NCBI RefSeq assembly: GCF_002858745.1
Contig: NZ_PJRO01000012.1
Span: 163,321-227,320, forward strand
DNA: 64,000 nt
DNA from: Mesorhizobium loti
Lineage (GTDB): Bacteria; Pseudomonadota; Alphaproteobacteria; Rhizobiales; Rhizobiaceae
Direction: 5' to 3'
This document shows positions 16,968 to 25,664 of the stretch, one piece after another. Positions within the stretch are counted from its first letter, which is position 1, and every line of letters starts with the position of its first letter. The notes under the pieces are model-generated. The model was not told where the DNA came from, made no database searches, and saw only the letters and a list, made by a program, of their open reading frames with translations. The position numbers and the translations under genes were made by a program.

Positions 16968-18126
16968 GAGCCATCGCCTCAAGACGCTTGAACTTTCCTC
17001 GCGCTGCCAACCAGAACCACCACAGGATTGGAAGCGTGATTGCCGTCATGGCAACGGGGCGGAACCACAGACGCAACGCCTCCTGGAGATGCGGGTTGAT
17101 GCCGCTGAGACCAGCGGCAAACAAGGCTATGGCCAGAATGCTGCGCAAAATGCCACCATCTTCATTGTCCCAGATCGCGGCCAGGGCCACACCGGCCGGC
17201 ATCGCGAGCAGGGCGAAGGTATTGTATTCGACACGCGGGTTGAGCAGGCTCATGTAGAAAGCAGCAGTCAGGAAAACCGCCAGGCCAGCAAGCCGGCGGT
17301 CGAGATTGCGATCGTACCACAGCACCAGAAGAAGCGTCGGCAGAGCAACCACGATCCGGATCAAAGTTGCTGCCTGGGTGGGGATCGGCATGCCAAGTGC
17401 CGAGAAGGGAGCTGTAAAATCAGCCGTCTCGAAGGCGGCGGATTTGTCGACCGACATCGAGGTCATCAACGTGACGAAGTCGCGATAGAGTTGGTTGACA
17501 TAGTCGGCCGGTGCGAAGGCATAAGGGAGTGCGAGTACGAACAGCAGTGACAGCACAAGGATCGGGATAAGCCGCAATCGAAGTGCCCCGACCAGCAGAA
17601 AGACAATTATGGCGGTTGGTTTGGCGATCACCGCCACCGTCGCCCACAGGAAGGTCTCCGCACGCCGGCCTTCCAGCGCCGACAGCACCAGCAGCCAGCA
17701 GGCGCCAGCGAGCAGAATGGTCGCCTGGCCGTTGCGCAGCGCCCCAGCCGTGATCGGCACGGCCAGGAAAAGCGCGTAGGAGAACATCCAGAGACGGTTT
17801 GCCGGATCGATCATGCGAACTTGCCGCCAGACGGCATAGGTCAGCACGGCAAAACTCAGGATACGCCACAAACTGTCGCCGAGCACAGGGCCGAGCTTCA
17901 TGAACGGCACATAGAGCGCAGCGAAAGCCGGCGAGTAGAGATAGCCCATGGCAACGTCGAGATCGTAGAGCGGCTGGCCGGCAAGGAACATATCGCTGGC
18001 AACACGGTAGCTGCGCATCACCGACCGGTGGTCGGGCGCCATTCCGGCCATGACCAAAATCGCGACAAAGCCGCCGATCCACAGGGCAAGACCACCCCAG
18101 TCCCAAGACCGCCTGACTTTTACCAT
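16960..18126 (-). CDS. GT87/DUF2029-like integral membrane glycosyltransferase
   Basis: A 388-residue protein with roughly ten hydrophobic segments. Luminal-loop motifs typical of DUF2029/GT-C enzymes are present: GQPLYDLDVAMGYLYSPAF near residue 50, RNGQATILL, and a C-terminal RVEYNTFALLAMP. GT-C enzymes use lipid-linked sugars on the periplasmic side, so this could be the transferase served by GT2, YdjC and GtrA. The start at ATG 18126 is tentative, because the frame stays open upstream and a palindrome sits just before this ATG. Confidence 0.75.
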   Translation of the reverse strand: MVKVRRSWDWGGLALWIGGFVAILVMAGMAPDHRSVMRSYRVASDMFLAGQPLYDLDVAMGYLYSPAFAALYVPFMKLGPVLGDSLWRILSFAVLTYAVWRQVRMIDPANRLWMFSYALFLAVPITAGALRNGQATILLAGACWLLVLSALEGRRAETFLWATVAVIAKPTAIIVFLLVGALRLRLIPILVLSLLFVLALPYAFAPADYVNQLYRDFVTLMTSMSVDKSAAFETADFTAPFSALGMPIPTQAATLIRIVVALPTLLLVLWYDRNLDRRLAGLAVFLTAAFYMSLLNPRVEYNTFALLAMPAGVALAAIWDNEDGGILRSILAIALFAAGLSGINPHLQEALRLWFRPVAMTAITLPILWWFWLAARGKFKRLEAMAHV

Positions 18127-18131
18127 TACCA

Positions 18132-18147
18132 AACATTGCCCAATGTT
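18132..18147. promoter_or_regulatory. Palindrome AACATTG-CC-CAATGTT at the GT87 translation start
   Basis: Perfect 7-bp arms surround a 2-base centre and end five bases before the proposed start codon on the minus strand. It could be an operator or an mRNA hairpin covering the ribosome-binding region. A ten-codon reading frame (MKLPTLGNVW) runs through it and stops in TAATG, sharing an A with the GT87 start. Confidence 0.4.
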
Positions 18148-18294
18148 GGCAGCTTCATGAAATCCGGAGCCGCCGGTTGTCCGGCGCGGGCATATCATGG
18201 CCTGGGTTGCGCGGTACAGTCCACGCACCAGTATCCCGCGCTGGTGATCATTGAGGCAGCTGTCTAGGCAACCAACATTGCCGCAGAATTGCGA

Positions 18295-19332
18295 TCAGGG
18301 CCGGATGAAGACTTTGCCGTTGGGCTTTGCGAGTTCTGCCGGAACGCGTTCCATCGCCTCTGCCAGCGGCACAACAGCGGTAACGTCGGTGGACCAGCGG
18401 CCATCGGAGAAGCGCCGTTGCACTTCAAGTGCTGCCGTACCCCGGCGGTCCTTGTGCTTGCGCATCCAGTCGGTCAACCAGAAACCTTCGACCTGTTTCT
18501 GCTGGAAGATGAGCTGGCCAGGCTCCCGGATCAACGTGTCCGACGGGTCGAGCCGGCCATAGATGATCCAGCGCGAGCGCTTCGGCATGGCGTCGAACAC
18601 CAGCGAGGCGAGCGGACCGGTGACCGCATCAAGGAAGATGCGCGGCTGCTCCGCTCTCATCACCTCGCGCAGCGTCTTGGCGAAATCCGGCGCCTTTTCG
18701 TTGAGCACATGCGCCGCGCCCAATGCCTTCAGCGGTGCGATCTGGTCGTCACGGCGGACTGTCACGATCGGATGGTAACCATCCTCCTCGGCGAGCCCGA
18801 TAATCAGCTTGCAGAGCTGGCTGGCGCCGGCAGTCATGACGAAAGCCTTGTGCCCTTCGTCCTTGACGATGCCATACATGGCGATCGCGGTCAGCGGATT
18901 GACGATCATTGCGGCCGCATCCTCATCACGAACGCTGTCGATCAAGGGAATGCAGGCGAGTGCTTCGGCCAAAGCATAGTCGGCCCAGGCGCCCCAGTTG
19001 GTGAGGCCGGTGGCGAAGGCAATGCGCTTGCCGACAAGGCTCTGCGCATAGCTGTCCTCACCTGCCGTAACCACCGTGCCGACGCCTTCGAAGCCGGCTG
19101 GCTGGCCTTGCGCGCGCGGTTGACCATACAGCCCTTTCACGAACATCACGTCGGAAGGATTGATCGAGGCCAGGCTCACCTTGATGAGAACCTGCGTTGC
19201 ACCCGGCACCGGAACTCCGATGATGCCGGACCGCACATAGGGCTCCATTGCTTCCAGCGCACTGCCGCTCGGCTCACGCGCATAGCCGTCGCCGACCAGA
19301 AGAAGCGCCTGCATTTCGGAGGGAATGGTCAT
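18295..19332 (-). CDS. Zinc-type MDR superfamily dehydrogenase/reductase
   Basis: A 345-residue medium-chain dehydrogenase/reductase. The N-terminal GroES-like half has INPSDVMFVKGLYG and GFEGVGTVV. The nucleotide-binding half has FVMTAGASQLCKLIIGLAEE. No structural-zinc cysteine cluster is visible, so it belongs with the quinone-oxidoreductase/enoyl reductase branch. It lies 21 bases downstream of a second MDR gene and is the last gene of that unit. Confidence 0.85.
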   Translation of the reverse strand: MTIPSEMQALLLVGDGYAREPSGSALEAMEPYVRSGIIGVPVPGATQVLIKVSLASINPSDVMFVKGLYGQPRAQGQPAGFEGVGTVVTAGEDSYAQSLVGKRIAFATGLTNWGAWADYALAEALACIPLIDSVRDEDAAAMIVNPLTAIAMYGIVKDEGHKAFVMTAGASQLCKLIIGLAEEDGYHPIVTVRRDDQIAPLKALGAAHVLNEKAPDFAKTLREVMRAEQPRIFLDAVTGPLASLVFDAMPKRSRWIIYGRLDPSDTLIREPGQLIFQQKQVEGFWLTDWMRKHKDRRGTAALEVQRRFSDGRWSTDVTAVVPLAEAMERVPAELAKPNGKVFIRP

Positions 19333-19353
19333 CGCAGCATTCCTTGCCTTGGG

Positions 19354-20322
19354 TTACGGTTTGAGGATGAGTTTGCCGGAGGCGCCACGCCCCAGCACAC
19401 GTTTCAAAATATTGGCTGCATCGGCCAAAGGATAAATGCCTTCGATCACCGGCTTGACCTTGCCGGCGAGATACCACGCGACCAGTTCGCGCATATTTTC
19501 GGCATAGGCTTGCGGTTCCTTGACGGTGAAATCGCCCCAATAGACGCCGACGACCGAGAAACCCTTCACAAGGGTGAGATTGACGGCAAGCTTGGGGATG
19601 GCGCCGGAGGCAAAACCGATGACCAGCAGCCGCCCGTTCCAACCCATCGCACGCGCCAGCACCTCGAACGCATCACCGCCAACCGGATCGAAACCGACAT
19701 CGACACCTTTGCCGCCGGTGATTTCCTTCAGCGCTTCCTTCAGATTGTCGTATCCGATCGCGATATCGGCACCAGCTTCCAGGGCAATGCGCTGCTTCTC
19801 GGGCGAAGACGCGACGGCGATAACCTTGGCACCGAGCGCCTTGCCGATCTGCACGGCAGCGGTGCCGGTTGCACCAGCCGCGCCAAGCACACAAAGTGTT
19901 TCGCCGGGTCTGAGTTGGCCACGCTGCTTCAGGGCATGATGAGACGTGCCATAGCCGCAGACAAGCGCACAGGCGTCCGCCGTGCTCATCGCATCGGGCA
20001 GTTTCATCGTCATGGTTTCGGACACGGCCACCTTTTCGGCGTAACCGCTGACGACAGTGAGGGCGGCTACCCTGTCGCCGACCTTCAAACCCGTCACCTT
20101 GGGACCGATGGCGACAACCCGCCCCGCCACCTCCATGCCCGGCACGAAAGGCGTCGGCGGCTTCATCTGGTAGAGACCCTGGACCAGCAACCCATCGGGA
20201 TAATTGACGCCGATGGCTTCGGCTTCGATGACCACGGCATCGCCCTTTGCTTCGGGTTCCGGCCAATCACCGTATTCGAGTTGATCGAGCGGCGCGAAGG
20301 CTCGGGCAATGATGGCTTTCAT
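19354..20322 (-). CDS. NADPH:quinone oxidoreductase family protein (MDR)
   Basis: A 322-residue MDR protein of the Qor type. It shows GVNYPDGLLVQGLYQ, PFVPGMEVAGRVVAIG, and the NADP-binding VLGAAGATGTAAVQIGKALG. Zinc ligands are absent. It precedes the related gene at 18295-19332, and the two are probably co-transcribed. In an acyl-CoA dehydrogenase cluster, such proteins may reduce enoyl or quinone intermediates; the substrate is unknown. Confidence 0.88.
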   Translation of the reverse strand: MKAIIARAFAPLDQLEYGDWPEPEAKGDAVVIEAEAIGVNYPDGLLVQGLYQMKPPTPFVPGMEVAGRVVAIGPKVTGLKVGDRVAALTVVSGYAEKVAVSETMTMKLPDAMSTADACALVCGYGTSHHALKQRGQLRPGETLCVLGAAGATGTAAVQIGKALGAKVIAVASSPEKQRIALEAGADIAIGYDNLKEALKEITGGKGVDVGFDPVGGDAFEVLARAMGWNGRLLVIGFASGAIPKLAVNLTLVKGFSVVGVYWGDFTVKEPQAYAENMRELVAWYLAGKVKPVIEGIYPLADAANILKRVLGRGASGKLILKP

Positions 20323-20335
20323 GCTCTCCTCCCGG

Positions 20336-20441
20336 CTAAGCAGACTTTCGTGGCTTCGCCCACACTTGGCCTGCTTAGTTTTTTGTTTTGTCGCAGGTTC
20401 TTATCGCGAAACCGTGGGACACTTTTGCGGAACCTGCTTAG
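20336..20441. promoter_or_regulatory. Leader with three CTAAGCAG/CTGCTTAG copies
   Basis: In the gap upstream of the quinone oxidoreductase gene, CTAAGCAG occurs at 20336-20343 and its reverse complement CTGCTTAG at 20371-20378 and 20434-20441. The first pair could form a hairpin followed by a T-tract on the plus strand, although no plus-strand gene ends here. They may be operator half-sites for the MDR promoter. Confidence 0.35.
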
Positions 20442-20462
20442 CTTTACACTCCGAACGAACGC

Positions 20463-21704
20463 CTAAAGCTTTTCCTGAGTGTACTTCTTGAGCTCCTCGC
20501 GTGCGACCTGGCGGCGATGCACGGCATCGGGACCGTCGGCCAGCCGCAGCGTGCGAAGATGCGTCCAGGCACGCGCCAGGGGGGTGTCCTGGCTGATGCC
20601 TTGCGCGCCATGCATCTGCACGGCCTCGTCGACCACTTTCAGCGCAACGCGCGGCGCGACCACCTTGATCTGGCTGATCCAGGGCGCGGCGGCGCGTGCA
20701 TCGCCCTGATCGATCATCCAGGCGGCCTTGAGGCAGAGCAATCTTGCCATTTCGATCTCCATGCGACACTCGGCGATGATGTCGAAATTGGCGCCGAGCC
20801 TGGCCAGCGGCTGGCCGAATGCCTCGCGCCGCATCGACCGCCTGGACAGAAGCTCCAGTGCCATTTCGGCCTGGCCGATGGCGCGCATGCAGTGATGGAT
20901 GCGGCCTGGCCCCAGTCGGCCCTGCGCAATCTCGAAGCCCCTGCCCTCGCCGAGAATCATGTTCGCCGCCGGCACCCGTACACTCTCGAAGCGCAGATGC
21001 ATGTGACCATGCGGGGCATCATCGTCGCCATAGACCTGCATGGCACGCACCTTGGTGACGCCCTTGCTGTCGGCGGGCACCAGGATCATCGAATGCTGCT
21101 TGTGCCTGGGCTCGCTGTCGCCACCGGTCTTCACCATGACGATGTAGATGGCGCAACGTGGATCGCCGGCGCCGGATGCCCACCATTTCTCGCCGTTCAG
21201 AACATAGGAGTCGCCGTCGCGTTCGCAGCGCATGGAAATGTTGGTGGCGTCGGAGGACGCGACATCCGGCTCCGTCATCAGATAGGCCGAGCGGATCTTG
21301 CCCGCCAGCAACGGTTCCAGCCACGTTTTTTTATGCTCAGGCGAGCCGTAGCGTTCCAGCACTTCCATATTGCCGGTGTCGGGCGCCGAGCAATTGAACG
21401 TCTCGGCGCCAAGATGCGCCTTGCCCATCTCTTCCGCGAGATAGGCGTATTCAACCGTGGTGAGCCCATAACCGCGCTCGGAGCCGGTCAGCCAGAAATT
21501 CCACAGACTGCGCTCGCGCGCCTTCGCTTTCAACCCTTCGAGGATCTCGGTCTGGCGTTTCGTATAGACCCAGCGATCGCCGGCCTTGCCGACTTCGGCG
21601 AGGAATTCCTCGTCCAGTGGCATCACCTCGTCGCGCACCATCGCGGCGACCTGAGCATGGATCGGTTTCAGCCGTTCCGTCATGCCGAGATTCATGGCGG
21701 CCAT
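20463..21704 (-). CDS. Acyl-CoA dehydrogenase family protein (ACAD10/11-like)
   Basis: A 413-residue flavoprotein of the acyl-CoA dehydrogenase fold. It shows YLMTEPDVASSDATNI (FAD/substrate region), NGEKWWASGAGDPRCAI and the C-terminal VQMHGAQGISQDTPLAR. These long-loop features are typical of ACAD10/ACAD11 and LvaC. The ATG at 21704 overlaps the tetR stop (TGATG), with GGGAG upstream. Together with the APH-type kinase at 23815 it suggests oxidation or dehydration of hydroxyacyl-CoA; that pathway is inferred. Confidence 0.9.
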   Translation of the reverse strand: MAAMNLGMTERLKPIHAQVAAMVRDEVMPLDEEFLAEVGKAGDRWVYTKRQTEILEGLKAKARERSLWNFWLTGSERGYGLTTVEYAYLAEEMGKAHLGAETFNCSAPDTGNMEVLERYGSPEHKKTWLEPLLAGKIRSAYLMTEPDVASSDATNISMRCERDGDSYVLNGEKWWASGAGDPRCAIYIVMVKTGGDSEPRHKQHSMILVPADSKGVTKVRAMQVYGDDDAPHGHMHLRFESVRVPAANMILGEGRGFEIAQGRLGPGRIHHCMRAIGQAEMALELLSRRSMRREAFGQPLARLGANFDIIAECRMEIEMARLLCLKAAWMIDQGDARAAAPWISQIKVVAPRVALKVVDEAVQMHGAQGISQDTPLARAWTHLRTLRLADGPDAVHRRQVAREELKKYTQEKL

Positions 21705-22384
21705 CACAAGCTCCCTTCCCTGATACCCAATCCACGCGCGGTGAAGTCGACGACCTGCGCCACGATAACCTCGATATCGCGTTCACTTTCGCCGGGACGC
21801 GGCGTGTACCAGAACAGCGGCGAATTCAGCGAAACGAACATCAGCTGTTCGGTGATACGAGGATCGTCGAAACGCATGTCGCCAGCCGCGCGCGCGGCAA
21901 CGATGACCTGCCGGAAGATGGCGCCATAATCGTTGCGGTACTGCATCAGCCGCGCGAACTCCTCGCGCTGCTCCGGCGTGGTGGCACCACGCAGGTAAAG
22001 TTCGACGCCCTCCCACACGACACGCTGATAGGGCCGGGTCACGATCATCTGGCGCGCGTGGACCACGGCCATCTGCCGCCAACGCACAACCGCCGATCCG
22101 GCAGTGTCACGCACCGGTTCAATCGCCGCATAGTTCATGTCCATGCCGACCCGGAAGACATCGGCGAAGAGGTCTCCCTTAGATGGGTAGTGATGATAAA
22201 TGCGGCCTTTGGTCGACCCGAGACTGCGCGCAACATCGTCAATCGAACTCGCCGCATAGCCTCGCGCCATGAAACAGGCAGCAGCGGCATCGAGGATCGC
22301 GGCGCGGGAGCCGTCAGCAACGCTGGCGCCGCCGACGGCCCTGGCCTCCTCTTCCCGCTCCGCCAAGTGCGGTCTCGCTGCCAT
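21704..22384 (-). CDS. TetR/AcrR family transcriptional regulator
   Basis: A 226-residue regulator. The N-terminal HTH spans residues 28-75 (AAILDAAAACFMARGYAASS, DDVARSLGSTKGRIYHHYPS). The C-terminal ligand domain resembles TetR_C members near acyl-CoA genes. It is the first gene of the minus-strand unit with the acyl-CoA dehydrogenase (TGATG coupling) and diverges from an SDR gene. A strong inverted repeat at 22423-22444 is its likely operator. Confidence 0.9.
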   Translation of the reverse strand: MAARPHLAEREEEARAVGGASVADGSRAAILDAAAACFMARGYAASSIDDVARSLGSTKGRIYHHYPSKGDLFADVFRVGMDMNYAAIEPVRDTAGSAVVRWRQMAVVHARQMIVTRPYQRVVWEGVELYLRGATTPEQREEFARLMQYRNDYGAIFRQVIVAARAAGDMRFDDPRITEQLMFVSLNSPLFWYTPRPGESERDIEVIVAQVVDFTARGLGIREGSL

Positions 22385-22422
22385 TGCCCCTCGATTTTCC
22401 CGGCTTTACAAGGATCGAAGTT

Positions 22423-22444
22423 CAACATACTACTCGGTATGTTG
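22423..22444. promoter_or_regulatory. TetR-type operator, CAACATAC-N6-GTATGTTG
   Basis: Perfect 8-bp inverted arms with a 6-base centre (TACTCG) lie 39 bases upstream of the tetR start and 53 bases upstream of the divergent SDR gene. Its size and position match a TetR-family operator controlling both directions. Confidence 0.7.
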
Positions 22445-22496
22445 TCAATCCGAAGACGGTTAAGTCTGATCCGGGCGGAAGACAGCGGGAGGACCG

Positions 22497-23312
22497 ATGA
22501 GCTATCTCGAAGAACTGTTCTCGGTGGCCGGCAAGACAGCACTGGTGACGGGAGCGGCGACCGGCATCGGCCGAATGGCTGCAACTGCGCTGGTGCTTGG
22601 TGGCGCCACTGTCATGATCGCCTCGCGCAAAGGCGAGGATTGCACCAAGGTCGCAGACGAATTGAACGCTCTTGGCGCATCTGGCCGCGCCGAAGGCTTC
22701 GCCGGCGACGTCTCGTCCGAAGCAGGTATCGCGGCATTGGTCGAAGCGGTGAAGGCGCGCGCCGACCAGTTGCATATTCTCGTCAACAATGCCGGCGTTT
22801 CCTGGGGAGCGCCACTGGAGAGCTTTCCCTACCACGCCTGGGCCAAGGTATTCGGGGTCAACGTCACAGCCGTCTTCCATCTGACGCGCGAGTTGCTGCC
22901 GCTGCTGGAAAAGGCGGCCACCGATACCGACCCCGCGCGTGTCATCAATCTTGGTTCGGTGATGGGCACGCAGCCGCTGGCAGACGACGCTTATTCCTAC
23001 ACGGCCTCCAAGGCCGCCGTTCATCACCTGACCCGCACGCTCGCTATTGAGCTGGCCGCCCGGCGTATCACAGTCAACGCCTTTGCCCCTGGGCCGTTCC
23101 AGAGCCGCATGACCGCGTTTGCCACCGGCAGCGAGGAAAAGGCCAAACATATCGGCGGACACGTTCCCGTCGGCCGCATCGGGCAACCGGATGACATTGG
23201 CGGCGCCACGCTCTATTTGTGCAGCCGGGCTGGCAGCTATGTCACCGGCGCGATCCTGCCGATCGATGGCGGACAATCGGTGCAGCACGGCCTGACCCTG
23301 TTCAAGGAATAA
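22497..23312 (+). CDS. Short-chain dehydrogenase/reductase (SDR)
   Basis: A 271-residue classical SDR. It has the cofactor motif TGAATGIGRMA near residue 20, LVNNAGVSWG, the catalytic YSYTASKAAV (Tyr and Lys) and the PG motif FAPGPFQSRM. The ribosome site GGGAGGA precedes the ATG. It starts the plus-strand unit SDR-MaoC-kinase-SDR. It probably oxidises a hydroxyacyl intermediate using NAD(P). Confidence 0.9.
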   Translation: MSYLEELFSVAGKTALVTGAATGIGRMAATALVLGGATVMIASRKGEDCTKVADELNALGASGRAEGFAGDVSSEAGIAALVEAVKARADQLHILVNNAGVSWGAPLESFPYHAWAKVFGVNVTAVFHLTRELLPLLEKAATDTDPARVINLGSVMGTQPLADDAYSYTASKAAVHHLTRTLAIELAARRITVNAFAPGPFQSRMTAFATGSEEKAKHIGGHVPVGRIGQPDDIGGATLYLCSRAGSYVTGAILPIDGGQSVQHGLTLFKE

Positions 23313-23338
23313 AGCCGCGACGGCGCCAGGAGATACCC

Positions 23339-23818
23339 GTGCAACCCATCAGTCTCGATATATTGCTCGCCAGCGTCGGCAAGGAAGTCGGCCTCTCGCC
23401 CTGGCGCGTGGTCACGCAGACCATGATCGATCAGTTCGCCGACGCGACCGACGATCACCAGTTCATCCACTGCGATCCGGAACGCGCCGCGGCAGAGGCG
23501 CCTTTCGGCGGCACGATCGCACACGGATTCCTCACCTTGTCCTTGCTGTCGGCCATGACCTTCGAAACCCTGCCGCCACTCGCGAAGGGCAAGATGGGTG
23601 TCAATCACGGCTTCGACGAAGTGCGTTTCCTGTCACCGGTCAAGACCGGGGCCCGCATCCGCACCCGTTTCGTGCTGGCCGACGTGAAGGCGCGGCCGTC
23701 CGGCTGGGTGCAGACTTCGCATGACGTCACCATCGAGATCGAAGGCTCGCTGAAACCGGCGCTCACAGCACGCTGGCTGACGCTGACCTTCGTGGAGCCC
23801 GAAACGCAGGACGCATGA
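23339..23818 (+). CDS. MaoC family (R)-hydratase
   Basis: A 159-residue single hot-dog-fold hydratase. The hydratase-2 motif is visible as FADATDDHQFIHCDPERA followed by FGGTIAHGFLTLSLL (catalytic Asp and His). The family adds water to trans-enoyl-CoA. The GTG at 23339 is chosen because CAGGAG lies just upstream and because the earlier frame overlaps the SDR gene. It overlaps the kinase gene by four bases (ATGA). Confidence 0.88.
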   Translation: MQPISLDILLASVGKEVGLSPWRVVTQTMIDQFADATDDHQFIHCDPERAAAEAPFGGTIAHGFLTLSLLSAMTFETLPPLAKGKMGVNHGFDEVRFLSPVKTGARIRTRFVLADVKARPSGWVQTSHDVTIEIEGSLKPALTARWLTLTFVEPETQDA

Positions 23819-24849
23819 CCGATCCGAACACGCTCGATCCAACGCTGCTTGCCCCTTATCTGGAGCGGGAAATCCACGGATTTTCAAAGCTGCAGTCGAT
23901 CGAGAAGTTCAAGTCGGGCCAGTCCAACCCGACCTATCTGTTGACGGCGAAAAGCGGTCGCTACGTGTTGCGTGCCAAGCCACCCGGACAGTTACTGAAA
24001 TCGGCGCATCAGGTCGATCGCGAATACCGCGTCATGCGGGCACTTGCCGATACCGATATACCGGTGCCGCGCATGCTGCATCTGTCCGGCGACGACTCGC
24101 CGATCGGGCGCATGTTTTATGTCATGGCCTTTGTCGACGGCCGGATCTTCTGGGATCCGGCCCTGCCGGAAGCATCAGGCAAGCAAGAGCGGGCGGCGGT
24201 CTACGACGCGATGAATGCCACGCTGGCGGCGCTTCATAATGTCGACATCGGCTCGATCGGTCTCGCCGACTACGGCAAGCCCGGCAGTTATTTCGAGCGT
24301 CAGCTCGGACGCTGGACCAGCCAGTATCGAGCCTCCGAAACCGAGCCCAATGCCGAGATGGAGGCACTGATGACCTGGCTGGAGACGAAAAAGCCGACAG
24401 ACGACGGACAGCTCACCCTGGTGCATGGCGACTACCGGTTGGACAACATGATGTTCGCGCCGGATCGCCCTGACGTAATCGCCGTGCTTGACTGGGAACT
24501 GTCGACACTCGGTCACCCCTTTGCCGACATCGCTTATCAATGCATGCAGTGGCGGCTGCCGCATCAATCCGGTTTCAAGGGGCTCGGTGGCGTCGATCGT
24601 GCGGCGATCGGATTGCCGTCGGAACAAGACTATGTCGCCGCCTATTGCCGCCGTCGCGGCCTTGTCGGCATCGACAACTGGACCTTTTTGCTTGCTTTCT
24701 CCTTCTTCCGGCTCGCCGCAATCTGCCAGGGTGTCTACAAGCGCGCGCTGGACGGCAACGCTTCCAATCCGGCCAAAGCGAAGGTCTATGCCGATGCGGT
24801 CAAGCTGCTGACGCACCTTGCCGCGCAACTGATCGAAAAAGGAAAATAA
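23815..24849 (+). CDS. APH-type phosphotransferase (ACAD10/11 kinase-domain-like, LvaA-like)
   Basis: A 344-residue aminoglycoside-phosphotransferase-fold kinase. Motifs include YVLRAKPPG (Lys of the N-lobe), LVHGDYRLDNMMF (catalytic loop) and IAVLDWELSTLGHPFADIAY (metal loop). This subgroup is the free-standing form of the kinase domain of ACAD10/11 and of LvaA, which phosphorylate 4-hydroxyacyl-CoA. It is not expected to confer antibiotic resistance. It is flanked by a MaoC hydratase and an SDR, with an acyl-CoA dehydrogenase on the other arm of the locus. Confidence 0.88.
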   Translation: MTDPNTLDPTLLAPYLEREIHGFSKLQSIEKFKSGQSNPTYLLTAKSGRYVLRAKPPGQLLKSAHQVDREYRVMRALADTDIPVPRMLHLSGDDSPIGRMFYVMAFVDGRIFWDPALPEASGKQERAAVYDAMNATLAALHNVDIGSIGLADYGKPGSYFERQLGRWTSQYRASETEPNAEMEALMTWLETKKPTDDGQLTLVHGDYRLDNMMFAPDRPDVIAVLDWELSTLGHPFADIAYQCMQWRLPHQSGFKGLGGVDRAAIGLPSEQDYVAAYCRRRGLVGIDNWTFLLAFSFFRLAAICQGVYKRALDGNASNPAKAKVYADAVKLLTHLAAQLIEKGK

Positions 24850-24851
24850 CC

Positions 24852-25628
24852 ATGGGCCGTTTTGACGGAGCTACGGTGCTCATCACGGGCGCCACCGGCG
24901 GTCTCGGTCAAGGTGCCGCAAAAGGCTTCGCGGCGGAAGGCGCACGACTGGTCCTTTCCGATGTCGATAACGACGCGTTGGAGCGCTTTGCCGCGACGCT
25001 CGACACCGAAACGGCAACGCTGGCCGGCAACATAGCCGACGAAGCACTTTCGGAGGCGCTGGTGAAACTCGCGATAGAAAGGTTCGGGCGGCTTGACATT
25101 GCCGTCAACAATGCCGGCATCGCTCAGAGTTTCGTGCGCCTTCCACAGGTTGCTTCAGATGAGGCTCGCCGCATCTTCGAAATCGATCTGTTCGGTGTCT
25201 TCTACGCGATGAAACATCAAATCCCGCAGATGGAACGGCAATTCAAGGCGACTGGCAAAGGCGGCGCCATCGTCAACATCGCTTCCATTGCAGGGCTGGT
25301 CGGCGCACCGAAGCTGTCGGTCTATGCCGCGGCGAAACACGGCGTGGTCGGCCTCACCAAATCGGCTGCCGCCGAATACGCCACCAAGGGCGTGCGGGTG
25401 AATGCCATTTGTCCGGCGCATACGCGCACAAAAATGGTCGATGATTTCGTGAAACTGTCGGGTGCTCCGGAAGCGCTGGCACTTTCGGAACTGGCACGCG
25501 GTGTGCCGATGAAGCGGGTCGGCGAGGTGCCAGAGATCGTCGAGGCGATGCTTTTTGCAGCCGACCCAAAAAACACCTTCATGACAGGCCACTCGCTTGC
25601 CGTCGACGGTGGCATTGGAGCCATCTGA
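24852..25628 (+). CDS. Short-chain dehydrogenase/reductase (SDR)
   Basis: A 258-residue SDR with the cofactor motif TGATGGLGQGA, AVNNAGIAQSF and the catalytic LSVYAAAKHGVVG. It resembles 3-hydroxyacyl-CoA or steroid-type dehydrogenases. It starts two bases after the kinase stop with AGGA upstream, so it belongs to the same transcript. It ends the plus-strand catabolic unit before the second TetR gene. Confidence 0.9.
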   Translation: MGRFDGATVLITGATGGLGQGAAKGFAAEGARLVLSDVDNDALERFAATLDTETATLAGNIADEALSEALVKLAIERFGRLDIAVNNAGIAQSFVRLPQVASDEARRIFEIDLFGVFYAMKHQIPQMERQFKATGKGGAIVNIASIAGLVGAPKLSVYAAAKHGVVGLTKSAAAEYATKGVRVNAICPAHTRTKMVDDFVKLSGAPEALALSELARGVPMKRVGEVPEIVEAMLFAADPKNTFMTGHSLAVDGGIGAI

Positions 25629-25664
25629 GTAAGCTCCTGGAAGGCAATTTCCCTAACGATATCT

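Noticed and set aside
18289..20466. A 725-codon open frame on the plus strand
   Set aside because: Antisense to the two MDR genes, which have clear cofactor motifs; no ribosome site or motif in the long frame.
23815..24849. Aminoglycoside resistance gene
   Set aside because: The APH fold is present, but the sequence type and neighbours match the ACAD10/11-LvaA kinase subgroup, not drug phosphotransferases.
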